DNA from: Deltaproteobacteria bacterium
Lineage (GTDB): Bacteria > Desulfobacterota_B > Binatia > UBA9968
Length of the DNA stretch: 23,573 nt
Assembly: GCA_016193385.1 (NCBI GenBank)
Contig: JACPSF010000124.1
Location: 1-23,573 of the forward strand
Reading direction: 5' to 3'
Position 1 is the first letter of the stretch; every line of letters starts with the position of its first letter. This document shows, piece after piece, positions 8,119 to 16,572 of this stretch. The notes under the pieces are model-generated. The model made no database searches, had not been told where the DNA came from, and was given only the letters and a program-made list of their open reading frames with translations. The translations under genes and the position numbers were made by a program.

Positions 8119-8991
8119 ATGGAGCGAACCTCTGAAATCTATCGCCTGAGATCAGCATTGGTTATCACGGCAATCTATTTTGCGGCGGAAGTCGTCGGGG
8201 GTTTCTTAACGAACAGCCTGGCCCTGCTTTCCGACGCGGGACACATGTTTTCCGATATCGCGGCCTTGGGCATGAGCCTATTTGCCTTCCAAATGGCGCG
8301 GCGTCCGGCCACTCTGAAACGCACCTACGGATATCATCGTCTGGAAATCTTAGCGGCCCTTCTGAACGGGCTTTCACTCTGGCTCGTTGTTGGCATTATT
8401 TTTAATGCGGCATATAACCGCTTTTTCGATCCGCCTGAGGTTGAAAGTAAGGCTATGCTCATCGTTGCGTCTCTGGGGCTGGGTGTGAATATTGCTTCGG
8501 GACTCATCCTTTACGGTTCCCACCATGAAAGCCTCAATGTCCGGGGGGCCTTTTTGCACATCATTGGGGATGCACTGGGGTCGATGGGGGCTATTTTTGC
8601 CGGGGTGATGATGCTTTTAACGGGTTGGTATCTGGCAGATCCCATCGTCAGCATTTTCATTGGCCTGCTGATCCTGTATTCCTCCTGGAGTCTGGTCAAA
8701 GAGTCGATCAGTATCCTGATGCAGTCGGTCCCGAGGGGAATCCAGCTCGAGGAGGTTCAGGCGGCTATGGAGCAGGTCAAGGGAGTCCGAAAGGTCCATG
8801 ACCTTCATGTCTGGGCCGTCACCTCGGGAATTTTTACCCTCAGCGCTCACGCCGTCGTGGACGGCCGAGAGGGTTTTCATCATGTTTTGAACCAGATCGA
8901 GGAAATGCTGAAGCATCGCTTCAACATTGAGCACACGACCATTCAACTGGAGACGCAGGACAGAGAACAGAGAGAGTTTCAAGGTTTTTGA
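8119..8991 (+). CDS. Cation diffusion facilitator, CzcD/ZitB-like
   Basis: A 290-residue CDF exporter that moves Zn(II), Co(II), Cd(II) or similar out of the cytoplasm in exchange for protons. Six membrane helices lie in the first two thirds. The metal-transport site is present as SDAGHMFSD in helix II (H and D spaced HxxxD) and HIIGDALGS in helix V (HxxxD), the His/Asp pair typical of zinc-transporting CDFs. The cytoplasmic C-terminal dimerisation domain (KVHDLHVWAVTSGIFTLSAHAVV...) is intact and typical. The His-rich N-terminal extension and inter-helix IV-V loop seen in many CzcD/ZitB proteins are short or missing. The ribosome binding site before the ATG is weak. It stands alone, 76 bases after mltA, and no metal-responsive regulator is next to it. 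Confidence 0.9.
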   Translation: MERTSEIYRLRSALVITAIYFAAEVVGGFLTNSLALLSDAGHMFSDIAALGMSLFAFQMARRPATLKRTYGYHRLEILAALLNGLSLWLVVGIIFNAAYNRFFDPPEVESKAMLIVASLGLGVNIASGLILYGSHHESLNVRGAFLHIIGDALGSMGAIFAGVMMLLTGWYLADPIVSIFIGLLILYSSWSLVKESISILMQSVPRGIQLEEVQAAMEQVKGVRKVHDLHVWAVTSGIFTLSAHAVVDGREGFHHVLNQIEEMLKHRFNIEHTTIQLETQDREQREFQGF

Positions 8992-9194
8992 CTCTGACGA
9001 CCGATGCTTGACGGTTTACCAAGGCCGGACGGTCTATTTGCAATGTCGCACCACGCTCTCGGATTGGAATGGAGAGCGTGATTTTGGCAATCAGTTCGAT
9101 GATGTTATAGGGTATTTGGCCCGGTGTCGTCGCGAGCGGGTGACCTCAAGTTCATTGAGACGTCACCTAAACGATCGAAGAGAAAGGAAAGGTT

Positions 9195-10151
9195 ATGCGT
9201 TTTTTAATCACAGGGGGCGCTGGTTTTTTGGGTTCACATCTGACCGATGCGATGTTGGGGCAGGGTCATGAGGTAACCATTCTGGACGTGGCCTCCGACC
9301 TTAAGGTGCGTCATCAACTTGGAAACCCGCAATTCCGCTACGTTCGCGATTCTATTCTCAACCGCGAGATATTAGAAGGGCTCATCAGTTGGTGCGATGT
9401 GGTCTATCACCTGGCCGCTGTGGTCGGAGTGGAGCATTATGTCGGCGATCCCTACCAGGTCCTCAACGTCAACGTTAACGGGACCCAGGCGGTTCTTCAG
9501 GTTGCGTTTAAGGCCCAGAAAAAAGTCGTTTTCAGCTCCACTTCCGAGGTTTACGGGAAAAGCTCTGCAGTTCCCTTCAAAGAAGACGGGGACCGGGTTC
9601 TCGGCTCGACCCGGATCGACCGGTGGTGCTATTCAACTTCTAAGGCAGTAGGGGAGCATTTCTGTTTTGCTTTTCAAAAACTCGGCCTTCCCATCGTCGT
9701 GGTGCGTTATTTCAATGTCTACGGTCCGCGATTAGATCAGATGGATGTGGGACGGGTGATCACGATCTTTTTGGGGCAAGTGTTGCGCGGCGAGCCAGTG
9801 ACCGTTATTGGCGACGGCGAGCAGACCCGCAGTTTCACCTATGTCGACGATGCGATTCGGGCCACGGTGTCCGCGGGTTTGAAGGAAGAGGCGGTAGGAG
9901 AAATTATCAACATCGGTTCGGACGAGGAAGTGTGCATCAAAGACCTCGCGGCGGTGATGGTGCGCCTCTCAGGCTCCCGGTCTTTGTTGACCTTTGTCCC
10001 TCAGGAAGCGGTCTATGGCAAAAGCTACGAGGATATTCGGCGTCGAGTTCCGGACATTCGCATGATGCGTGAGATCCTGGGTGTTTCTCCGCAGGTCAAA
10101 CTCGAAGAGGGCTTGAGGCGCACGATCGACTGGTTTCGGTCCCCGAATTAA
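9195..10151 (+). CDS. NAD-dependent epimerase/dehydratase, UDP-glucuronate decarboxylase-like
   Basis: A 318-residue extended short-chain dehydrogenase/reductase acting on a nucleotide sugar. The Rossmann motif GGAGFLGSH (7-15) and an acidic residue after strand 2 (D31) fit NAD binding. The catalytic set is Ser in FSSTSEVYG (about 113-121) and Y146-x-x-x-K150 in CYSTSKAVGEH. NVYGPRL and GDGEQTRSFTYVDD are the substrate-side motifs shared by UDP-glucuronate decarboxylases and related GalE/RmlB enzymes. The exact reaction (decarboxylation, 4-epimerisation or 4,6-dehydration) cannot be read from the motifs. It probably supplies activated sugar for surface polysaccharide. The ATG is preceded by a good Shine-Dalgarno stretch (GAAAGGAAAGG). 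It converges on uppP, another envelope gene, with 86 bases between the stops. Confidence 0.88.
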   Translation: MRFLITGGAGFLGSHLTDAMLGQGHEVTILDVASDLKVRHQLGNPQFRYVRDSILNREILEGLISWCDVVYHLAAVVGVEHYVGDPYQVLNVNVNGTQAVLQVAFKAQKKVVFSSTSEVYGKSSAVPFKEDGDRVLGSTRIDRWCYSTSKAVGEHFCFAFQKLGLPIVVVRYFNVYGPRLDQMDVGRVITIFLGQVLRGEPVTVIGDGEQTRSFTYVDDAIRATVSAGLKEEAVGEIINIGSDEEVCIKDLAAVMVRLSGSRSLLTFVPQEAVYGKSYEDIRRRVPDIRMMREILGVSPQVKLEEGLRRTIDWFRSPN

Positions 10152-10237
10152 TCCAGCGGTCAGAGCGGGTTGATAAAGCAAATCATATTCCGGCCGAGCC
10201 GGTCGTTGAAAACAAAGATGGGGGCATCTCGGAGCCC

Positions 10238-11062
10238 TCACATAGTAAGGCCGCGCGTGAGAAGGTAAAAGGTTGGCGCCGCGGCGAGACGATACCAGGC
10301 GAAGGGAGCCAGGCTCCAGCGGCTTAGGAAGCGAATAAAGCCGGCCACCGTCACCAGGGCGACGATGAAGGAAACCGTGAAGCCGACCGCGAACTGAGCC
10401 ACATCGTGTGGAGTAAAAGCACCGGCCATCTTGAGCATCTCGTATCCTGAAGCGGCGAACATAACCGGGACTGCGATAAGGAAGGAGAACTCGGCGGCCG
10501 CCTTGCGGTCCAGGCCAAGCAGGAGTCCGCCCACGATCGTAGCTGCGGAGCGCGAGGTTCCAGGCCAGAGGGCAAGCGTCTGGAACAGTCCTATGCCGAC
10601 AGCTTGGAGGAGGGTCAGGGCGTCCAGGGAACGGCGGGGCCCCTCCGAGGCAAGCTTCTCGGCGACCAGGATCGCCAGGCCCCCGACCGCTAACGCCCAG
10701 GCAACCGTAACCGGGGTAAACAGGTTTGCCTTGATAACGTCGTGAGCGAGGTATCCCAGGATGAGGGCGGGAATTGTCGCCAGCGTGATGCGCCATATGC
10801 CGGGCCATCCTTCCAGGGAGGACCGGGTCTCATGCTGAAAGTTTTTCTTGCGAGGTATAAGACCCAAGAACCGATTCCAATAGAGGACGACGACCGCCAG
10901 GATGGCGCCTAGCTGGATCGCCACCTCAAAGGTTACGGCCTTGTCTCCGGTGAATCCCAGGAGGCTACCCGACACGATGAGATGGCCAGTAGAGGATACG
11001 GGGATAAACTCAGTGAGGCCCTCTACAATGCCCAGGAAGATCGGGATCGACCAATAATCCAT
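10238..11062 (-). CDS. uppP: Undecaprenyl-diphosphatase UppP/BacA
   Basis: An integral membrane phosphatase that recycles undecaprenyl pyrophosphate, the lipid carrier for peptidoglycan and other surface polymers; overexpression gives bacitracin resistance. The two family signatures are clear: GIVEGLTEFIPVSSTGHL near the N-terminus, holding the catalytic Glu/Ser/His set, and PGTSRSAATI in the middle with the essential Arg. About eight hydrophobic helices and the length of about 275 residues are normal. I choose the ATG at 11062 (MDYWSIPIF...), which aligns with usual UppP starts. A GTG four codons upstream (11074) is possible but lies only one base from the GGGGG tract that would act as ribosome binding site. 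The gene is monocistronic, with the MFS gene ending 94 bases upstream on the same strand. Confidence 0.92.
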   Translation of the reverse strand: MDYWSIPIFLGIVEGLTEFIPVSSTGHLIVSGSLLGFTGDKAVTFEVAIQLGAILAVVVLYWNRFLGLIPRKKNFQHETRSSLEGWPGIWRITLATIPALILGYLAHDVIKANLFTPVTVAWALAVGGLAILVAEKLASEGPRRSLDALTLLQAVGIGLFQTLALWPGTSRSAATIVGGLLLGLDRKAAAEFSFLIAVPVMFAASGYEMLKMAGAFTPHDVAQFAVGFTVSFIVALVTVAGFIRFLSRWSLAPFAWYRLAAAPTFYLLTRGLTM

Positions 11063-11156
11063 GATGTTTGCCACGCCCCCTTTTGTATAACTTTCCTAAA
11101 AGGCAAATCAAAGCAACCGATGAGCCATCGAACTTTACAGGTAAAGAAAAGTACGC

Positions 11157-12473
11157 CTATCCGGAAGGCTGAACGATTCCGGCACGATCCTTAAGAGGTA
11201 AATCTCCTTGTTTCTGGATGCCGTGGTCTTCCCATTCGAAGCTCGAAAGACCAGGAACCTTCCGGGCGGTGACTAGAGCTACAGCCGCCACCAGCAAGCC
11301 GCCGAAGAAAGTCGCTTCCCTGGCCCCTACCAAGGGAACCATCAGGCCGGTCTCGGTTTGTCCTAAAGGGCTGAGACCGCGGTTGCTTAGTTGGAAAACG
11401 CCAAACACTCTCCCCCTCATGGCCTCGGTGGAAGTCAACTGGAGAATCGTGTTTCTGGTTGCGCCCCATATGGTATCGGTTGCGCCCACCATCGCGAGCA
11501 AGAATAGTGAAAAGGTAAACGAGTGTGAGACGCCAAAGAAAGCGAAGCTTGCCCCATAGAGGATAGCCGAAGCGAGGAGAATTCTTCCCTGGTGGCGCGG
11601 TTGGCCGGCGGATATCAAGAGTCCGGAGCCGATCAGGGCTCCCAGGCCGCGAGCGGATTGGAGAAAACCGAGCCCGGTGGCGCCGACGTTGAGGATATCG
11701 CGCGCGAAAATGGTCAGCATGGCCTGGTCCAAACCGAAGATCGATGAGGTAGCTTCCATGACCATGACCCCAAGGATGATTTTCTGCCGGCAGACGTACG
11801 CGACTCCCTCCGAGACGTTGCGCATGAAATGTCCGGCACTTCCGGTTCCCGGAGAAGAGGCTCGGATCAAAAAGAGGGCTACGACGACGACCACAAAACT
11901 CAACGCGTTCGCGAAAAAAGCTCCCGCGGTTCCCACCGTGCTGATGGCGATCCCTGCCAGCGAGGGTCCTATGAGAACGGTGCCTTTCCACAGGAGGGAA
12001 TTAAGGGTGACGGCGTTGGGCAGGACTGAGCGCGGAACTAAAGACGGGAACATGGCTTGACGCGCGGGCCCGTCCAGGGTTCCAATGACGGCGCTGACGA
12101 GGGTCAGGGCGTAGATCTGCCATACCCGGATGCTGCCCGCCTGGGTGAGAAATCCAAGGAGAAAGGCCACCAGCATCAGACCGATTTGCGTCACCAGGAT
12201 GAGACGTTTGCGGTCGAACCGATCCGCGATGGTGCCGCCGAACAGACCGAAGCCGATGGACGGTGCCGCCCGAAACAGGCCGTTTAAACCGAGCTGGAGC
12301 GGAGAATTCGTCAGCTCATAAAGAAGCCAACTCGTTGCCGTGATCTGCATCCAGCTCCCGATATTGGAGATGAAGAAGCTGATCCAGAATAAACGAAAAT
12401 CGCGGAACTGGAGCGCCGCGAAGGGATTACCGCTTTGTCGCTGCGGCAGCCGGATCGGACCTTTGTCGGACAT
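11157..12473 (-). CDS. MFS exporter, EntS/MFS_3-like
   Basis: A 438-residue major facilitator with about 12 membrane helices. The N-terminal part (FAALQFRDFRLFWISFFISNIGSWMQ) is characteristic of the MFS_3 / enterobactin-exporter-like branch. The loop between helices 2 and 3 carries motif A (GGTIADRFDRKR). A second, weaker motif in the other half (LLISAGQPRHQGR) reflects the ancestral duplication. Such proteins usually export siderophores, drugs or other small molecules by proton antiport at the inner membrane. The substrate here is unknown, and no siderophore genes are in the window. It is divergent from the HlyD/ABC efflux operon, with about 190 bases between the start codons that may hold both promoters. 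The Shine-Dalgarno signal is weak (GGTGA). Confidence 0.87.
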   Translation of the reverse strand: MSDKGPIRLPQRQSGNPFAALQFRDFRLFWISFFISNIGSWMQITATSWLLYELTNSPLQLGLNGLFRAAPSIGFGLFGGTIADRFDRKRLILVTQIGLMLVAFLLGFLTQAGSIRVWQIYALTLVSAVIGTLDGPARQAMFPSLVPRSVLPNAVTLNSLLWKGTVLIGPSLAGIAISTVGTAGAFFANALSFVVVVVALFLIRASSPGTGSAGHFMRNVSEGVAYVCRQKIILGVMVMEATSSIFGLDQAMLTIFARDILNVGATGLGFLQSARGLGALIGSGLLISAGQPRHQGRILLASAILYGASFAFFGVSHSFTFSLFLLAMVGATDTIWGATRNTILQLTSTEAMRGRVFGVFQLSNRGLSPLGQTETGLMVPLVGAREATFFGGLLVAAVALVTARKVPGLSSFEWEDHGIQKQGDLPLKDRAGIVQPSG

Positions 12474-12665
12474 GATTCACCGCGTCACGTAAATATAAAC
12501 CGTCTTGTGCGAGAGAACAATCCCGCGACGAAGACTGCGGCGGGAGTTGATCTCCAAAAGCCGGTTTCGTTATGGGTTATCCCGGCGCACAGGCGGAAGT
12601 TGCCAACCCAACGGGAGTTCTTTACATTATGGCGATCGGTGCTGCTTTCGGCCGGTAGGGAGGCT

Positions 12666-13808
12666 ATGGCCAAGAAGACAATCCTGGTTTCGTTCGTCGT
12701 GCTCGCGGGACTCCTGGCGGGGGCAGGCTATGCTGTTTGGCGACTGACCGGTGGGGGAGGGGAGTTCGTTGTCTCGGGAATCATCGAGGCCGACGATGTG
12801 CACGTGGGCTCGAAGGTAGGAGGGCGGGTGCTCAAAGTAGTTGCGCGCGAGGGCCAGGGCGTCAAGGCGGGCGATGTCCTTGTCCTGTTTGAGCCGGATG
12901 AGCCCAGCGCCTCCCTGGCCGAGGCCCAGGCGTCGCTGAGGCAGGCCGAGGCCAGGCTCGCGGAACTCACAGCGGGCTTCAGGAGAGAGGAAATCGATCA
13001 GGCCGAAGCGTCTGCGAATCAGTACCGGGAGGAGCTCAAACAGCTCCTCGCCGGGCCGCGCCAGCAGGAGATCGATCAGGCCAAAGCGAATTGGCTTGCG
13101 GCCAAGTCCCAGTACGAAAATGCCGGACGTCTGCGCGAGCGCATGCGGGACCTTCGCGCGCGCGAATTGATCGCCCAACAGGAATACGAGGACGCCAGAA
13201 CCCGTGCGGAGGAAGCCGAGCAGAAGACGAAGGCGGAGCGAGAACGCTATGATCTGCTGCTGGCGGGAACGCGAGCGGAAGAAATCGCGCGGGCGCGCCA
13301 CCGCCTGGCCGAGGCGGAGGCGAGGCTCCGGCAGCTCCAGAGCGGCTACCGCAAGGAGGAGATCGCACAGGCAAGGGCGGCGGCGGAGATGGCACGGGCT
13401 CGGGTCGAACGGCTCAAAGCCCAGCTCGACGAAACCGTAGTCCGAGCCCCATTCGATGCGGTGGTGGATGTCTTGGATCTGGAACCGGGCGATATCGTCG
13501 GACCAGGAAGACCCGTGGCCACGCTTCTGCGCCCAGACAGCTTGTGGGTGCGGGCCTACCTTCCCGAGGAGAAGCTGGGGTTTGTGAGGCCGGCGCTTGA
13601 GGTGAAGGTCCGGGTGGACTCCTTCCCAGGGAAAAGTTTCCCCGGGGTGGTTCGCCGGGTTCACCGGCAGGCGGAATTTACCCCGCGCAACGTTCAGACT
13701 CAGGAGGAGAGGGTGCTGCAGGTTTTTCAGACCGAAGTGGTGATCAAAGATCCTGACCAGGTGTTGCGACCGGGGATGAACGCTGACGTCATCATTCCGG
13801 GCCGTTGA
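12666..13808 (+). CDS. HlyD/YbhG-type membrane fusion protein
   Basis: A 380-residue periplasmic adaptor for ABC-type efflux. Order: short cytoplasmic start and one anchor helix (about 5-27); the first half of the biotinyl-lipoyl-like domain (GSKVGGRVLKVVAREGQGVKAGDVL, 48-72); a long alpha-helical hairpin (about 80-255); then the second half (VVRAPFDAVVDVLDLEPGDIV) and a beta-barrel domain. The hairpin is built from repeats: 'L-x-x-G-x-R-x-x-E-I-x-x-A' occurs four times (about 101-113, 128-140, 198-210 and 225-237). I start at the ATG at 12666, preceded by GGGAGG at 12658-12663. The longer open frame to 12435 would run back over the divergent MFS start. It is the first gene of an operon with the ABC ATPase and permease. 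An outer-membrane TolC-type partner is not in the window. Confidence 0.9.
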   Translation: MAKKTILVSFVVLAGLLAGAGYAVWRLTGGGGEFVVSGIIEADDVHVGSKVGGRVLKVVAREGQGVKAGDVLVLFEPDEPSASLAEAQASLRQAEARLAELTAGFRREEIDQAEASANQYREELKQLLAGPRQQEIDQAKANWLAAKSQYENAGRLRERMRDLRARELIAQQEYEDARTRAEEAEQKTKAERERYDLLLAGTRAEEIARARHRLAEAEARLRQLQSGYRKEEIAQARAAAEMARARVERLKAQLDETVVRAPFDAVVDVLDLEPGDIVGPGRPVATLLRPDSLWVRAYLPEEKLGFVRPALEVKVRVDSFPGKSFPGVVRRVHRQAEFTPRNVQTQEERVLQVFQTEVVIKDPDQVLRPGMNADVIIPGR

Positions 13809-13819
13809 AGCGATGGCCC

Positions 13820-14758
13820 ATGGAGACCGTCATCAAGGCCGAAGGGCTGACCAAGAAGTTCGGGGAGCTGATCGCGGTGGAGGACGTGAGCCTGGAGATC
13901 ACTCGTGGCAACATCTTTGGCTTTCTCGGGCCCAACGGCTCGGGCAAGTCCACGGTGATTCGCATGCTCTGCGGGCTGCTGCAGCCGACGGCGGGTCGGG
14001 CGGAGTTAGACGGGTTGGATGTCGTCGCCGAAGCGGAGGAAGTCAAGAAGCGCCTCGGCTACATGTCCCAGCGTTTCAGCTTATACGAGGATCTCTCGGT
14101 CCAAGAGAACCTCGATTTTTACGGCTCCATCTACGGACTGCGCCGTGCAAGGCTCGCCGAGCGTCGCCAAAGCGTGGTGAATCTCGTGGGTTTGGAAGGT
14201 CGCCAGGCGCAGCTCGTGCAAACCCTGTCCGGCGGCTTCAAGCAGCGTCTGGCCCTGGCCTGTTCGCTTTTGCATGAGCCGAGGATTCTCTTTCTCGATG
14301 AACCTACGGCGGGGATTGACCCGGTGGCGCGGCGCGAGATTTGGGATCTCCTCTTTCGCCTCGCTCGCGAGGGCACCACTCTGTTCGTCACGACGCACTA
14401 CATGGATGAGGCAGAGCGCTGTTCTCAAGTTGGCTACATCTATCAGTCGAGGCTCATGGTTTGCGGCAGGCCCGAGGAGTTAAAGAGGCTGCCGGAATTA
14501 ACGCCCGAAGGGGCGCTTTGGTTCGAGGTGCGCTGCGATGAGCCCACCCAGGCCTTGGGCCTGCTGCGGGAGTGGCCGGAAATCATCGATGCCACCATCT
14601 TTGGCGAGGCACTCCATCTGTTGGCCCGTAAGGGAACCGATGAAGCGGGGATCATCGGATTCTTAAAGCCGGCCGGCGGGGGTCGCTTGGAGTGCCGCCG
14701 GGTGCTTCCCTCGCTCGAGGATGTCTTCGTCACGTTGACGCGCCGGCATCGCTCATAG
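13820..14758 (+). CDS. ABC transporter ATPase, YbhF/CcmA-type
   Basis: A 312-residue nucleotide-binding subunit of a type-V (ABC-2) exporter. All motifs are intact: Walker A GPNGSGKST (37-45), Q-loop YMSQ (81-84), signature LSGGF (136-140), Walker B ILFLDEP (156-162), D-loop region GIDP and the H-loop His in VTTHYMDEAE (H193). The C-terminal about 90 residues form the regulatory extension common in drug, polysaccharide and Na+ exporters of this class. I start at the ATG 11 bases after the adaptor's stop. A TTG at 13805 overlapping that stop is an alternative. It will dimerise under the ABC-2 permease and drive efflux through the HlyD-like adaptor. Unlike E. coli YbhF, it is a single-domain ATPase, so two copies are needed per transporter. 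Confidence 0.92.
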   Translation: METVIKAEGLTKKFGELIAVEDVSLEITRGNIFGFLGPNGSGKSTVIRMLCGLLQPTAGRAELDGLDVVAEAEEVKKRLGYMSQRFSLYEDLSVQENLDFYGSIYGLRRARLAERRQSVVNLVGLEGRQAQLVQTLSGGFKQRLALACSLLHEPRILFLDEPTAGIDPVARREIWDLLFRLAREGTTLFVTTHYMDEAERCSQVGYIYQSRLMVCGRPEELKRLPELTPEGALWFEVRCDEPTQALGLLREWPEIIDATIFGEALHLLARKGTDEAGIIGFLKPAGGGRLECRRVLPSLEDVFVTLTRRHRS

Positions 14759-14774
14759 CTCGGAGGTTAGAGAA

Positions 14775-15878
14775 ATGTTCAGGGGACTTTGGGCCGTCAT
14801 GCGGAAAGAGATCCTCCATATTCGGCGGGATCCTGCGACCCGGTTTATCTTTGCCATCCCACTGATCGAGCTTTTGCTGTTTGGCTATGCCATTGAGATA
14901 GATGTCAAAAACATTTCTACCGTGGTCTTTGACCTCGACCGGCAAATGGAGAGCCGCGCCCTCATCAAGGAATTCGAGAGCACGCGCTACTTCCGCGTGA
15001 TCCGTGAGGTCTACTCGGATCGGGATCTGGAGCAGGCGATCGTGAGCGGGCGGGCCAAGGCGGGAATTAAGATCCCGCCGAACTATTCCAGGGATCTGGT
15101 CAACGGGCAGCAGGCCAAGGTGCAGGTTTTGATCGACGGATCGGATTCCACGACCGCGCTGCGTCTGCTCCAGGCTAGCCAGACCCTCGGGTTTCTCAAG
15201 TCGCTCGAAAGGGAAGGATTCACTCAGGACCTGATGGCGGTTGAAGCGCGACCACGCCTCCTCTTCAATCCAAACCTCGAGAGCGCGAACTTCTTTGTCC
15301 CCGGACTGATCGGGATTCTCCTCCAGCTCGTCACCGTTTTTCTTACCGCCTTTTCAATCGTGCGGGAGCGCGAGCGCGGGACCCTGGAACAGCTTCTGGT
15401 CACCCCGATTTCCAAAGGCGGCCTAATCGTCGGCAAGCTGCTCCCCTATTGCGCGATCGGCTTTATCCAGACCGGATTGGTCCTCCTGGTGATGGTCTTA
15501 CTTTTCCGGGTCCCGATCCATGGGTCTCTGAGTCTCCTCCTGCTTTTATCCGGGGTCTTTCTCATTCCGGCGCTGGGGATGGGGATTGTTATTTCGACCT
15601 TCGCCAGCAATCAGGGCGAGGCGATGCAGGTCTCTGTCTTGTTCATGCTCCCTTCAATCCTTTTGTCCGGCTTTATCTTTCCGCGCGAATCCATGCCCTT
15701 AGTCATTTATCTCTTGAGCTTTCTCATCCCTGCGACATACTACATCGAGATCTTGCGCGGGATCATCCTTCGCGGAGCCGGTTGGCTCGCGCTCTGGGAC
15801 GAGGCGGCGGTGCTCTTGAGCTTCGGCGTCCTCTTTATCGTTCTGAGCGTTTTGCGTTTCAAGAAGCACCTTGGCTAG
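14775..15878 (+). CDS. ABC-2 type permease, YbhS/YbhR-like
   Basis: A 367-residue membrane subunit of the efflux pump. The topology is the usual one. An N-terminal helix (about 21-40, FIFAIPLIELLLFGYAI) is followed by a large periplasmic domain (about 45-165). Then come five hydrophobic helices, with the family signature FSIVRERERGTLEQLLVTPI on the cytoplasmic side of the second helix and a conserved 'FPRESMP' loop near the C-terminus. A strong ribosome binding site (GGAGG, 14761-14765) precedes the ATG, 16 bases after the ATPase gene. The E. coli ybhGFSR operon has two different permeases, but here there is one, so the channel should be a homodimer. The substrate (drug, bile-salt-like molecule or lipid) cannot be predicted. 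Confidence 0.9.
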   Translation: MFRGLWAVMRKEILHIRRDPATRFIFAIPLIELLLFGYAIEIDVKNISTVVFDLDRQMESRALIKEFESTRYFRVIREVYSDRDLEQAIVSGRAKAGIKIPPNYSRDLVNGQQAKVQVLIDGSDSTTALRLLQASQTLGFLKSLEREGFTQDLMAVEARPRLLFNPNLESANFFVPGLIGILLQLVTVFLTAFSIVRERERGTLEQLLVTPISKGGLIVGKLLPYCAIGFIQTGLVLLVMVLLFRVPIHGSLSLLLLLSGVFLIPALGMGIVISTFASNQGEAMQVSVLFMLPSILLSGFIFPRESMPLVIYLLSFLIPATYYIEILRGIILRGAGWLALWDEAAVLLSFGVLFIVLSVLRFKKHLG

Positions 15879-16572
15879 AGCTATCTCCTTCGGTTTCCCG
15901 CATGCCAGACGGCGCCCCGCCGTGCGTTCCAGTTGGCTACTCGTGCTCGCCTTCCTGGCTTCCGCCTGTTCAGGGCCAATTAATCAGCCAGACCTGGCAA
16001 GAAAGTCTCAGAAGACCAAAAGCGTTGTTATCGTGAATTATGGCTGGCATACGGGGGTTGCGATAAGGAAGGCTGATATCCCGCCGACCGTCATCCCAGA
16101 GAGCCGGGATTTCCCCGACGCCGATTTTGTCGAGATCGGCTGGGGAGATTGGGATTACTACCGGGCGGCAGATCCCGGCTTGGGAATGGCGCTCAAGGCT
16201 TCGTTCTGGTCCAGCCGCAGCGCTCTTCACGTCATTGGTTTCAAGGGGTCGGCGGAAGATCATTTTCGGGGCAGCGAGGTTGTCGAGATTGCCGTTTCTG
16301 ACGATGGGTTAAGAGGATTGGTCCGATTTGTAGCGGAAACTTTCTTGAGAAGCGAGGAAGGTCTTCCGGCTGAGGGTAGCCCGGGGTTGTATGCAAATAG
16401 CCGGTTCTATCCGGCTCGAGGACAGTTTCACCTCTTCAGAAACTGCAACACCTGGGTGGCAGAAGCACTGCAGTCCGCCGGGCTCCCCGTTTCTACGTCT
16501 TTTGCGATCACGGCAGGAAATGTAATGTATCAAGCCAGACGTTTTGGAACCGTTAGGGCGCCGGGGCACTAG
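15871..16572 (+). CDS. DUF2459 (TIGR02117) family putative lipoprotein
   Basis: A 233-residue protein with the hallmarks of the DUF2459/TIGR02117 family. VNYGWHTGVAI comes near the start of the mature part, then DFVEIGWGDWDYYRA, and HLFRNCNTWVAEALQSAGLPVS near the end. The conserved His in 'WHTG' and Cys/Asn in 'NCNTWVA' resemble the Cys-His arrangement of papain-like or NlpC-like folds, but no activity has been shown that I know of. The N-terminus has a hydrophobic stretch ending in LASAC, a good lipobox, so it is probably a lipoprotein. The start is a TTG overlapping the permease stop by 8 bases; a GTG at 15922 is an alternative giving a very short signal peptide. It is the last gene of the efflux operon, and its stop codon lies within the terminal repeat of the downstream palindromic element. 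Confidence 0.82.
   Translation: MARAISFGFPHARRRPAVRSSWLLVLAFLASACSGPINQPDLARKSQKTKSVVIVNYGWHTGVAIRKADIPPTVIPESRDFPDADFVEIGWGDWDYYRAADPGLGMALKASFWSSRSALHVIGFKGSAEDHFRGSEVVEIAVSDDGLRGLVRFVAETFLRSEEGLPAEGSPGLYANSRFYPARGQFHLFRNCNTWVAEALQSAGLPVSTSFAITAGNVMYQARRFGTVRAPGH

Noticed and set aside
10190..10202. CCGGC-CGA-GCCGG hairpin between the convergent epimerase and uppP genes as a two-way terminator
   Set aside because: The stem has only 5 bp and there is no T-run on either strand; the 86-base gap probably has some terminator, but this one is not convincing.
9969..10808. Minus-strand open frame of 279 codons crossing the epimerase end and uppP
   Set aside because: It overlaps two genes with solid family signatures. 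Its translation is Arg/Pro/Gly-rich and has no recognisable domain.
11191..11991. Minus-strand frame of 266 codons inside the first MFS gene
   Set aside because: Same strand but a shifted frame of the MFS gene; Arg/Ser/Gly-rich, not membrane-like, so a shadow.
12435..12665. N-terminal extension of the HlyD-type protein to 12435
   Set aside because: It would overlap the divergent MFS start and add about 77 untypical residues before the anchor helix. The ATG at 12666 follows a GGGAGG and fits the family.
12627..13664. Long minus-strand open frame (345 codons) opposite the HlyD-type gene
   Set aside because: It is antisense to a gene with clear domain signatures. The composition (Arg, Leu, Pro-rich, no motif) is that of a GC-rich shadow frame.
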